From: Actinomadura darangshiensis
GTDB lineage: Bacteria > Actinomycetota > Actinomycetes > Streptosporangiales > Streptosporangiaceae
Reading direction: 5' to 3'
DNA: 64,000 nucleotides
NCBI RefSeq assembly: GCF_004349235.1
Contig: NZ_SMKY01000003.1
Coordinates: forward strand, 29,037-93,036
Part shown: piece after piece, positions 1 through 6,475 of the stretch
Position numbering within the stretch: the stretch's first letter is position 1
How the letters are laid out: every line of letters begins with the position of its first letter
The notes under the pieces: model-generated
Database searches by the model: none
What the model saw: only the letters and a program-made list of their open reading frames with translations
What the model was told of the DNA's origin: nothing
Program-made: the position numbers and the translations under genes

Positions 1-730
1 CCATCACCTTCCACGCCGGGGCGGAGAACTTCCAGGTGCGGTGCGCGCGCTCCTTGCACTCGTCGTAGTCGTCGCCGTAGGCGACCGGGATCTGCCCGTA
101 GACGGGCTTGCCGGCGCCGCCGCCGTCCTGGAAGACGCGCACGGTGTCCGCGACGGGCTGGTCGGAGATCAGCAGGTCGGCGTGTTCGGCGGCGAGCCGT
201 CCGGCACGCGGGCCGTAGGCGGCCATGCCGATCCGCACCGGCCGGTCGGGCAGGTCGTACAGCTTCGCCGAGTCGACGGTGTAGTGCCGGCCCCGGTAGT
301 TCACGTAGTCGCCGGAGAACAGCGCCCGGATGATCTCGACGGCCTCGGCGAACATCTCGTGCCGGACGTCCACCGACGGCCAGCCGCGCCCGACGACGTG
401 CTCGTTGAGGTTCTCGCCCGCGCCGAGGCCGAGCGTGAACCGGCCGTCCGACAGCACCCCCATCGTGGCGGCCTTCTGCGCCACCACCGCCGGGTGGTAG
501 CGCATGATCGGGCAGGTCACGAACGTCATCAGCGGGATGCGGTGGGTGGCCTGCGCGAGCGCGCCGAGCACCGACCAGGCGTAGGCCGCGTGGCCCTGGC
601 TCTCCAGCCACGGGAGGTAGTGGTCGGAGATGGCCGAGTAGCCGAAGCCCGCCTCCTCCGCCTCGACGAGGTCGGCGACGAGCTGCTTCGGCGGCGTCTG
701 CTCGCAGAGCAGCGTGTATCCGAATTCCAT
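1..730 (-). CDS. LLM-class F420-dependent oxidoreductase (G6PDH-like), C-terminus outside window
   Basis: The reading frame starts at ATG 728-730 on the minus strand and runs off the left edge, giving about 243 residues without a stop. The protein begins MEFGYTLLCEQ and shows the luciferase-like TIM-barrel pattern of F420-dependent glucose-6-phosphate dehydrogenase relatives: an N-terminal ISDHYLPW segment, RYHPAVVAQ, and LGLGAGENLNEH around residue 100. Family members transfer hydride between coenzyme F420 and an organic substrate in the cytoplasm; the substrate here cannot be read from sequence. The upstream ferritin-like gene ends one base before this start, so the two are probably cotranscribed. 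Confident at family level only. Confidence 0.85.
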   Translation of the reverse strand, partial: MEFGYTLLCEQTPPKQLVADLVEAEEAGFGYSAISDHYLPWLESQGHAAYAWSVLGALAQATHRIPLMTFVTCPIMRYHPAVVAQKAATMGVLSDGRFTLGLGAGENLNEHVVGRGWPSVDVRHEMFAEAVEIIRALFSGDYVNYRGRHYTVDSAKLYDLPDRPVRIGMAAYGPRAGRLAAEHADLLISDQPVADTVRVFQDGGGAGKPVYGQIPVAYGDDYDECKERAHRTWKFSAPAWKVM

Positions 731-731
731 G

Positions 732-1268
732 TCAGTTCCCCAGCAGGTCCATGAGGTCGTCGGCGTGCTCCTCCTCCTCGGCGAGGATCTCCTCCATGAT
801 GCGGCGCGTGGTGACGTCGCCGGCGCCGAGCCACCGGATGATCTCCTGGTAGGACTCGATGACGATCCGCTCCGCGACGAGGTTCTCCTGGAGCATGCCC
901 TTGAGGTCGTTGTCGTCGAACGTCTCGTAGGTGGTGTGGGCGCGTTCGGCGATCGTCCGCGGGTCGAAGTCGGGGTCGCCGCCGAGCTGGCTGATGCGCT
1001 CCGCGGCGCGCATCGCGTGGGCGCGCTCCTCGTCCGCGTGCTCGCTGAACTCCGCGGCGACCTGCGCCCGGTCGATCCCGCTCGCGCTGATCGCGTGCCG
1101 CGCGTAGCGCATCCAGCAGACGATCTCGGTGGCGACGACGTCGTTGAGGACCCCGACGACCTCCTCGGGGCTCCTGCCGTAGCCCTCGGTCACGGGGCCG
1201 TCCGCCATCTTGCGCCGGGCCCGTTCCCGTATCGCCGCCACGTCGATGCTGAAGCTGTAGTCGGCCAT
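732..1268 (-). CDS. Ferritin-like/bacterioferritin-family diiron protein
   Basis: A 178-residue, helix-rich protein with two E...ExxH-type half-sites of a four-helix bundle: TEIVCWMRYARH near residue 47, EHADEERAH near residue 76, an ExxxY region near 133 and EEEEH near 167. These residues would bind a di-iron centre, as in ferritin, bacterioferritin or Dps-like proteins that oxidise and store iron or scavenge peroxide. The length fits the family. The start ATG has a GAGGAG-like site just upstream (about 1270-1276). It is the first gene of a minus-strand pair with the F420 oxidoreductase, which hints at a shared redox-stress role (inference). Confidence 0.85.
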   Translation of the reverse strand: MADYSFSIDVAAIRERARRKMADGPVTEGYGRSPEEVVGVLNDVVATEIVCWMRYARHAISASGIDRAQVAAEFSEHADEERAHAMRAAERISQLGGDPDFDPRTIAERAHTTYETFDDNDLKGMLQENLVAERIVIESYQEIIRWLGAGDVTTRRIMEEILAEEEEHADDLMDLLGN

Positions 1269-1366
1269 GCTCTCCTCCTGATCAGCGCGGACGTAGCGGT
1301 CCTACCCAGCAGGGGCCGCCCATGCGTTCCGGGGCGCCCGAGGAGAACGCGCTGATCAACGCTTAC

Positions 1367-1396
1367 TTGGCCACGGTCGGTGACACGTGCTATACG
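1367..1396 (+). promoter_or_regulatory. Candidate sigma70-type promoter for the peptide operon
   Basis: TTGGCC at 1367-1372 and TATACG at 1391-1396 are separated by 18 bases and lie about 90 bases before the first small ORF at 1488. They resemble -35 and -10 hexamers in otherwise very GC-rich DNA. There is no experimental support in the sequence itself. Confidence 0.4.
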
Positions 1397-1487
1397 TAGA
1401 GCTACCTCGTTCCGATCCTGGGGCGAGGCCAGGGACATCCGGTATCCACCTTGAGATCCGGGCGTGACAAGGAAGAAAAGGAACCAC

Positions 1488-1778
1488 ATGAAGTCCTTCA
1501 GCTACACCGAGCTGGACAAGCTGGCCGGCGAGGTTCTGCCGGAGCGCGCCGTGCTGTCCACCCTTCTCGTCGGTGGCGGCAGCGACAACGACAACGAGAA
1601 CCTCAACTTCAACCACGGTGGTGGCGGCCACGACGGCGGCACCACCGCGGTCGTCCCGAACTGCCAGAGCAACATCAACCACTCGCAGGGCGGCCTCATC
1701 GGCGCGCTGGGCCTCAGCTCCGAGAACCCCAACTCGTCGTTCACCTGCGCCAGCAGCTCGGTGGTCTCGGGTCACTGA
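1488..1778 (+). CDS. Small RiPP-precursor-like protein 1
   Basis: A 96-residue protein. The ATG at 1488 is preceded by a purine-rich AAGGAAGAAAAGGAA tract, a good ribosome site. Residues 5-23 form a leader-like segment with the pattern Y-x-ELD-x-L-x-GEVLP-x-R followed by a short hydrophobic LST stretch. The rest is a low-complexity Gly/Asn/Asp/His/Ser-rich tail with two cysteines (NC near residue 61, TC near residue 87). The same leader pattern recurs in the next small ORF, whose tail is unrelated. That is how RiPP precursors look: conserved leader, variable core. No lanthionine, thiopeptide or lasso enzymes are near; the only obvious partner is the M50 protease two genes down. It may instead be a secreted or signalling peptide. 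Function unknown. Confidence 0.7.
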   Translation: MKSFSYTELDKLAGEVLPERAVLSTLLVGGGSDNDNENLNFNHGGGGHDGGTTAVVPNCQSNINHSQGGLIGALGLSSENPNSSFTCASSSVVSGH

Positions 1779-1813
1779 TCCAACAGAGCATGACCGCGGG
1801 CTCGCGCCCGCAT

Positions 1814-1847
1814 GGGAAGGGCTGGCGTTCTCCTGCCAGCCCTTCCC
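1814..1847 (+). terminator. Strong hairpin between the two small ORFs (attenuator-like)
   Basis: A perfect 13-bp stem, GGGAAGGGCTGGC (1814-1826) with GCCAGCCCTTCCC (1835-1847), has an 8-base loop and is followed by a C/T-rich run. It sits in the 99-base gap between precursor 1 and precursor 2. It could act as a partial terminator or as an mRNA-stabilising element, making precursor 1 more abundant than the downstream protease message, an arrangement common in peptide operons. Confidence 0.65.
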
Positions 1848-1877
1848 CCTCTTCCCGGACGACGCGAAAGCGAACAG

Positions 1878-2117
1878 ATGACCCAGAAGAATCCGCACGC
1901 GCTCACGTACGCGGAACTGGACCGGCTGTCGGGCGAGGTGCTGCCCGGACGGCTGCTGCTGTCGGCCGCAGGCCACGGTTCGGACACCGACGTGGTGTAC
2001 GCGTGCCAGTACGACCACGACGCGGGCACGACCGGCCTACTCGGCACCGGCCTGCTGGCCGAGCCCGAGCGCACCTCGATGGTGTGCATCCCCGTCGTGG
2101 TCCACCACGACGCATGA
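1878..2117 (+). CDS. Small RiPP-precursor-like protein 2
   Basis: A 79-residue protein from ATG 1878. Residues 10-28 repeat the leader-like pattern of the first small ORF: Y-x-ELD-x-L-x-GEVLP-x-R and then LLLS. About 13 of 21 aligned residues are identical, with conservative changes elsewhere, while the tails do not align. The tail carries two cysteines (ACQYD and MVCIP) and ends in HHDA. Its stop codon overlaps the M50 protease start (ATGA at 2114-2117), so translation of peptide and protease is coupled. The ribosome site is weak (GAAAGCGAACAG). It is probably a second substrate of the same protease or maturation system; function unknown. Confidence 0.65.
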   Translation: MTQKNPHALTYAELDRLSGEVLPGRLLLSAAGHGSDTDVVYACQYDHDAGTTGLLGTGLLAEPERTSMVCIPVVVHHDA

Positions 2118-3463
2118 GCACCCCCGCGGACCAGGCCATGGACGGGACCGGCGTCCCGGCGGCCCTCGCCCTCCCCGCGCTCGCCGACGGCACCGAGCTG
2201 GTCGGCGAGTTCAAGAACTCCGGCTACCGCGAGCCGCCCCAGCTCGTCTGCCTGCCGAACCGGCAGCTCGTCCGGCTACCGCCGCTGCTGTTCCTCGTCG
2301 CCAAGGCGCTGCACGACCACCGCGACCTCGCCGGGTCGCGGGACGTGCCGGCGGCGCTCGGGACGGTGGCCGAGTCGGTCAGCGCGGAGGCCGGCGCCCG
2401 GCTGACCGCCGAGCAGCTGGTCTACCTCGTCGACCGCAAGCTCGCCCCGCTCGGCGTCACCACCTACAGCGACGGCACGCCCCCGCCCGTGGTCAAGGCC
2501 GACCCGTTCCTCGGGCTGAAGTTCAAGCTCGCGGTGTTCCCCGAAACGGTCACCTGGTTCCTCGCCGGCCTGTTCAGCTGGCTGTTCCGGCCGGTCCTCG
2601 TCGTGGTCGGGGTCGCCGCGGTCATCGCGAGCGAGGCCTGGCTGCTGACCACCCGGTCGATGGCCGACGCGCTCCAGCACACCCTCCTCGTCCCGGTCAG
2701 CATCCTGATGATCATGGGGCTGGGGGTCCTGTCGTGCGCCTTCCACGAGATGGGCCACGCCGCCGCCTGCCGCTACGGCGGCGTCCGCCCCGGCGTCATG
2801 GGCTGCGGCATCTACCTCGTCTGGCCCGCGTTCTACACCGACATCACCGAGTCGTACCGGCTCGGCCGCGCCGGCCGGCTCCGCGCCGACCTCGCGGGCG
2901 TCTACTTCAACGGGATCTTCGTCGTCGGGCTGACGCTGCTGTACCTGTGGACGGGGTTCGAGCCGCTGCTCGTGGCCGTCCTGTACGTCAACCTCGAAAT
3001 GTTCCAGCAGCTGCTGCCCACGCTGCGGTTCGACGGCTACTACATCATGTCCGACCTGATCGGCATCCCCGACCTGTTCAAGTACATCGGGCCGATCCTG
3101 CGCCGGGCGCTGCTGCGCCGGTCCGCCGACGAGCGGCTCCGCGACCTCAAGCGCTGGCCGCAGATCCTCGTCACGCTGTGGGTCCTGACCGTGATCCCGG
3201 TGCTGCTGTTCCAGCTCGGCCTCATCATCACGCAGATCCCCGCCCTGGCCGCGAAGGACTGGTGGATGATACGCCGGCTCGCCGACGCCGCCTCCAACGG
3301 CGCCGGGGCGCTGGACCTGATCACCTCGGGGCTGCAGATCGTCCTGCTCGTCCTGCCGCTGGCCGGTGTCGCGCTGTTCCTCTTCGGGATCCTGCGGCGG
3401 CTGGTGCGGCGGGCCGTCCGGTACGTGAACGCCCCCCTCCAGGAGGCCGCGCCGGACGCGTGA
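2114..3463 (+). CDS. PqqD-like domain fused to M50-family intramembrane zinc metalloprotease
   Basis: A 449-residue multi-pass membrane protein. Residues ~30-115 resemble a PqqD/RRE-type winged-helix module (a CLPNRQLVRLPP strand followed by helices and a GVTTYS strand), the fold that binds RiPP leaders. Residues ~145-430 hold several hydrophobic helices. HEMGHA near residue 214 is the HExxH-type zinc site, and LRFDGYY near residue 304 supplies the likely third ligand Asp. Site-2-protease relatives cut substrates within or beside the membrane; daptide clusters use an M50 protease to process precursors. The start overlaps the second small ORF by ATGA. I infer that it recognises the GEVLP leaders and cleaves or exports the peptides. 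No transporter lies in the operon, so this membrane protein may be the only processing component. Confidence 0.8.
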   Translation: MSTPADQAMDGTGVPAALALPALADGTELVGEFKNSGYREPPQLVCLPNRQLVRLPPLLFLVAKALHDHRDLAGSRDVPAALGTVAESVSAEAGARLTAEQLVYLVDRKLAPLGVTTYSDGTPPPVVKADPFLGLKFKLAVFPETVTWFLAGLFSWLFRPVLVVVGVAAVIASEAWLLTTRSMADALQHTLLVPVSILMIMGLGVLSCAFHEMGHAAACRYGGVRPGVMGCGIYLVWPAFYTDITESYRLGRAGRLRADLAGVYFNGIFVVGLTLLYLWTGFEPLLVAVLYVNLEMFQQLLPTLRFDGYYIMSDLIGIPDLFKYIGPILRRALLRRSADERLRDLKRWPQILVTLWVLTVIPVLLFQLGLIITQIPALAAKDWWMIRRLADAASNGAGALDLITSGLQIVLLVLPLAGVALFLFGILRRLVRRAVRYVNAPLQEAAPDA

Positions 3464-3480
3464 CCGACCCGCTCCGCGGA

Positions 3481-3523
3481 CGCGCCGGGTGCCCTCGACG
3501 GGCACCCGGCGCGTCCCGCTTTT
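3481..3523 (+). terminator. Rho-independent-type terminator after the M50 gene
   Basis: A perfect 14-bp inverted repeat (CGCGCCGGGTGCCC at 3481-3494 and its complement at 3500-3513) with a 5-base loop is followed by TCCCGCTTTT. It lies 17 bases after the protease stop and marks the end of the peptide operon. Confidence 0.85.
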
Positions 3524-3529
3524 CCGGAA

Positions 3530-3630
3530 ATGCATTTTATATGCTTTTCCGTTGACGCTTCAAAGAATGGCGTCACGGGAACCTACTCCGAGTAAGGAGA
3601 GAAGAGCCGTACCACGGCGCTCTCCCTTTT
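3530..3630 (+). promoter_or_regulatory. AT-rich promoter region and structured leader upstream of the secreted esterase
   Basis: An A/T-rich stretch at about 3530-3555 is unusual for this genome and probably contains the promoter. It is followed by a small palindrome, TGACGC/GCGTCA, around 3553-3575. Next come two mutually exclusive hairpins: ACTCC pairing with GGAG (about 3584-3599), or GGAGAG (3596-3601) plus GCCGT pairing with ACGGC plus CTCTCC (3614-3625), the latter followed by CTTTT. That layout is what an attenuator or riboswitch expression platform looks like. I do not recognise a known riboswitch class. Confidence 0.4.
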
Positions 3631-3676
3631 CGAAGGCCGGTCCACCCATGGCCGGTGTTTCCGGAAGGCTCCCCCG

Positions 3677-4657
3677 TTGCTCCGCCGCATCATCCCCGCC
3701 GCAATGCCGGCGGCCTTCGCACTGCTCCTCCCCCTCGCTCTCGCGGACCGCTCCGCCGCGACCGCCGCGACCGCCGCGACCCGCGCCGAGGTCGTCGCCG
3801 AGGCGGCCGTTGCGCCCCGCACCGTGGACCTCACCATCGCCTCACCCGCCATGGACGACCGCCAGAAAGTGCGGCTCCTCCTCCCCCGCGGCTGGTCGAA
3901 GGACTCGCACCGAACCTGGCCCACGCTGTGGCTGCTGCACGGCGGCGTCGACGACTACACCGCCTGGACGCGCGGCACCGACGTCGCCGAACTCACCGCG
4001 GACACCGGCGTCATCGTCGTCATGCCGAACGGCGGCCGCTGCGGCAATTACTCCGACTGGTGGAACTACGGCGACGGCGGCTCGCCGCGCTGGGAGACGT
4101 TCCATATGACCGAACTCCGGCGCATTCTCGAAAGCGACTACCACGCCGGGACGCGGCGGGTGGTCGCCGGCAATTCCATGGGCGGTCTCGGCGCGATGCT
4201 CTATGCGGCCCGTTTCCCCGGCATGTTCAAGGCCGCCGCGTCCTTCAGCGGATACGTCGCCACCCTGCACGGGCACGAGCCGGGCGACAGCTCGACCGGC
4301 TGGGGGCCGTCGTTCTCCTGCCCGGGCACCGACTGGCGGCGGGTGTGGGGTGACCCCGACGACCAGGCCGCGATCTGGCACGCGCACAACCCGGCCGACC
4401 TCGCCGGGCGGCTGGCCGGCGTCCGGCTGTGGGTGGCGAGCGGCAACGGCAAGCCCGGCTCCCTCGGCGGGATGCCGTTCACCGACCCGGTGGAGGCCGC
4501 GGCGAACGAGAACGCGCACGCCTTCGCGGACCGGCTGTACGCCGCCGGCGTCCCGGTGACCACCCGCTTCTTCGACGGGCAGCACGACTGGCCGTACTGG
4601 CAGCGCGACCTGCACCAGGCCTACCCGATGCTGATGGACGCCCTCGGCGCCGGCTGA
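3677..4657 (+). CDS. Secreted esterase D / antigen 85-like alpha/beta hydrolase
   Basis: A 326-residue protein from TTG 3677, with a GGAAGG site nine bases upstream; ATG 3704 is an alternative. Residues 1-30 form a signal peptide (RR, hydrophobic core, Ala-rich end). The mature part has the esterase D/mycolyltransferase fold: LWLLHGG near residue 84 (oxyanion region), the nucleophile elbow GNSMGG with Ser about 167, and the catalytic His in GQHDWPYW near the C-terminus. Such enzymes hydrolyse or transfer acyl groups outside the cell. The gene stands alone behind a terminator and its own leader and converges on the SpoIIE phosphatase. The true substrate is unknown. Confidence 0.85.
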   Translation: MLRRIIPAAMPAAFALLLPLALADRSAATAATAATRAEVVAEAAVAPRTVDLTIASPAMDDRQKVRLLLPRGWSKDSHRTWPTLWLLHGGVDDYTAWTRGTDVAELTADTGVIVVMPNGGRCGNYSDWWNYGDGGSPRWETFHMTELRRILESDYHAGTRRVVAGNSMGGLGAMLYAARFPGMFKAAASFSGYVATLHGHEPGDSSTGWGPSFSCPGTDWRRVWGDPDDQAAIWHAHNPADLAGRLAGVRLWVASGNGKPGSLGGMPFTDPVEAAANENAHAFADRLYAAGVPVTTRFFDGQHDWPYWQRDLHQAYPMLMDALGAG

Positions 4658-4663
4658 CCGGGC

Positions 4664-5881
4664 TCAGGTCCGCCGGAGGGGCGCCGTGGCGTCCACCGCA
4701 CCGGACGGCCCGTGCCATTCGAGGACGAGGACGGTCGCGTCGTCGTCCAGGCGCCCCTCGTGGTGCTCCAGGATGCTGTGGACGAGGCGCCGCAGCGTCT
4801 CCGGGACCGGCAGCGCGGCGGCGTTGTGGCGGACGATGAAGTCGATGAACCGGACGAGGCCGAACTCCTCCTTGCCGGGGTCGCGGGCCTCCACGATGCC
4901 GTCGGTGTAGAGCAGGACGCGGTCGCCCGGTTCGAGCTGCTCCTGGCACAGCGTGCCGGGAACGCCGAGGTCGGTGCCGAGCGGATGGCCGGGTGTGCAG
5001 TCCATCGTGGTCACCCACCGGCCTTGCCGGATGACGATGGGCGCGGGATGCCCGTGCAGCACCCACGACAGGACGCCCGTCCGCAGGTTCAGCTCCGCCA
5101 GCGCGGCGGTGACGAACCGGCCGGACGAGTCCTGCTCCAGCAGCACTTCTTCGATGGCCCGCCCCACGTCCTGGAGGGCCGTGCCCTGCAGCCGGCCGTT
5201 GCGGGCGGCCGCGACCGCCAGGTTGGACGTCAGCCCGGACGCGGTGTCGTGGCCCATGGCGTCGAACACGCTGAAGTGGACGATGTCGCCCGCCAGGGCG
5301 TAGTCGAAGGTGTCGCCGCCCAGCCGGTACGCCGGTTCGAGCGCGGCGCCGATCACCACCTGGTCGTTGGCGAACGTCATCGGCGGCATCAGCCGCCACT
5401 GCATCTCCGCCGACACCGTCATGTCCCGGGTCCGCACCAGCCGGGAGTAGGAGTCGCTGAGCGGCCCCTTGCTGACGATCATCAGCGCGACCAGCCCGGC
5501 CAGGTACTCGGCGTCGCTCTGCGCACCCGCGTCGTCCTGGCGGAGGGTCACCCTCAGCACCCCGATCCGCTCGGCCCCGTCGAGGATCGGCAGCCAGCGC
5601 TGGAAGGTCCCGTCGTCGAACACCTGGCCGTTCACCGGCTCCACGATCTGGAACGCCCGGCCCGCCACGGTGCTCTCGATCCTGAGGTCGGCGGTCTCGG
5701 CGCCGGGTTCGCGTCCCGCGTCGTCGCCCTTGCCCGTCAGCAGCCGCAGCACCTGCTGCTGGAGGTCCGCGACGTAGATGAGGACGTCGTGGAGGCCCGC
5801 GTCCGCGGCGTGCTTGGCCACCGCGTCCGGCAGCTGCTCCATGGACATCCGACGGCTGGCCGCCACAAGCTCCCGCAACAT
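4664..5881 (-). CDS. PP2C/SpoIIE-type serine phosphatase with N-terminal sensory domain
   Basis: About 405 residues from ATG 5881, preceded by a GGAGGGAGG tract; an in-frame ATG at 5938 lacks such a site. Residues ~1-160 look like a small GAF-like sensory domain. Residues ~175-400 are a SpoIIE/PP2C domain with the acidic metal motifs: GGDTFDY near residue 215, FDAMGHD near 232, LLYTDGIVEA near 335 and DDDATVLVLEW near the end. These enzymes dephosphorylate anti-sigma-antagonist proteins in partner-switching systems of actinobacteria. No anti-sigma or antagonist gene is adjacent, so the target is elsewhere. There is no membrane segment, so it should be cytoplasmic. Confidence 0.88.
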   Translation of the reverse strand: MLRELVAASRRMSMEQLPDAVAKHAADAGLHDVLIYVADLQQQVLRLLTGKGDDAGREPGAETADLRIESTVAGRAFQIVEPVNGQVFDDGTFQRWLPILDGAERIGVLRVTLRQDDAGAQSDAEYLAGLVALMIVSKGPLSDSYSRLVRTRDMTVSAEMQWRLMPPMTFANDQVVIGAALEPAYRLGGDTFDYALAGDIVHFSVFDAMGHDTASGLTSNLAVAAARNGRLQGTALQDVGRAIEEVLLEQDSSGRFVTAALAELNLRTGVLSWVLHGHPAPIVIRQGRWVTTMDCTPGHPLGTDLGVPGTLCQEQLEPGDRVLLYTDGIVEARDPGKEEFGLVRFIDFIVRHNAAALPVPETLRRLVHSILEHHEGRLDDDATVLVLEWHGPSGAVDATAPLRRT

Positions 5882-5915
5882 CGGCCCCGCGACCTCCCTC
5901 CTGACCCCCGGGGCC

Positions 5916-6404
5916 CTACCCTTTCGGCCGTCCCTCATGTGGCATGCGGTCCGAGGCGGGCCAGACGTAGGGCAGGTCATCCGGCACATCCGGGAACACG
6001 GGGCGGTAGAAACCGGGGTCTTTCCGGACGAGCGCCGACCGGTGGCTGAGGTGGAACGCCGGGTCGCCGAGCCAGGGCGGCAGCGCCCCCGCCGCGGCGA
6101 GCCGTTCCTGCCCGCGCGGGCGGTGCACGCCCTTCGTCTCGGCGAGCTCGGCCGCCAGGGTGCCGGCGCAGGTGTCGCCATGGCCGAGACCGGACCAGCG
6201 GTCGCAGATCTCCAGCCCGTACCGGACGAGCGCCTCCTCGTACCCCGTCCACATGAGCGCCGCCGGATGGCGCCGCCAGCCGTATCCCGGCACGGTGAGG
6301 GCCCGCAGGACCTGGATCGCCTCGACGCGCTGCTTGCCGAGCCGCCGCCGGTCCAGGACGCGGGCCGTGGCCGCGAAGTCCGCGTACGGCAGAAAGGTCT
6401 GCAC
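5916..6404 (-). CDS. MSMEG_6728-family protein (pyrimidine-dimer glycosylase-like fold)
   Basis: A 162-residue protein with the diagnostic N-terminus MQTFLPYADFAATARVLD followed by RRRLGKQRVEA, and further conserved HPAALMW, HLSHRSALVRKDP and YRPVFP segments. This family is widespread in actinobacteria and distantly resembles T4 endonuclease V-type pyrimidine-dimer glycosylases. A repair role is plausible but not demonstrated by sequence. It ends 35 bases before the SpoIIE phosphatase start on the same strand, so the two may be cotranscribed. Cytoplasmic, no membrane helix. Confidence 0.75.
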   Translation of the reverse strand: MQTFLPYADFAATARVLDRRRLGKQRVEAIQVLRALTVPGYGWRRHPAALMWTGYEEALVRYGLEICDRWSGLGHGDTCAGTLAAELAETKGVHRPRGQERLAAAGALPPWLGDPAFHLSHRSALVRKDPGFYRPVFPDVPDDLPYVWPASDRMPHEGRPKG

Positions 6405-6475
6405 GACCGCCCCCTGTTCCCGCTGGTCCCGCGGTTACCTACCCCAGGGCCGGCGGAGATGTGCCGGGGGCCGGG

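Noticed and set aside
1190..1489. Minus-strand 99-residue frame upstream of the ferritin-like gene
   Set aside because: Mostly a shadow over the ferritin start and promoter region; no ribosome site or family.
1356..2214. Long open frames on the minus strand across the peptide operon
   Set aside because: They have shadow-type composition (Arg/Ala/Pro/Val-rich without domains) and oppose two small ORFs with a ribosome site, a shared leader and coupling to the protease.
2276..3535. 419-residue minus-strand frame opposite the M50 gene
   Set aside because: Sequence is a GC-bias artefact rich in Asp/Glu/Arg/Gly with no family pattern; the plus frame has zinc motif and membrane helices.
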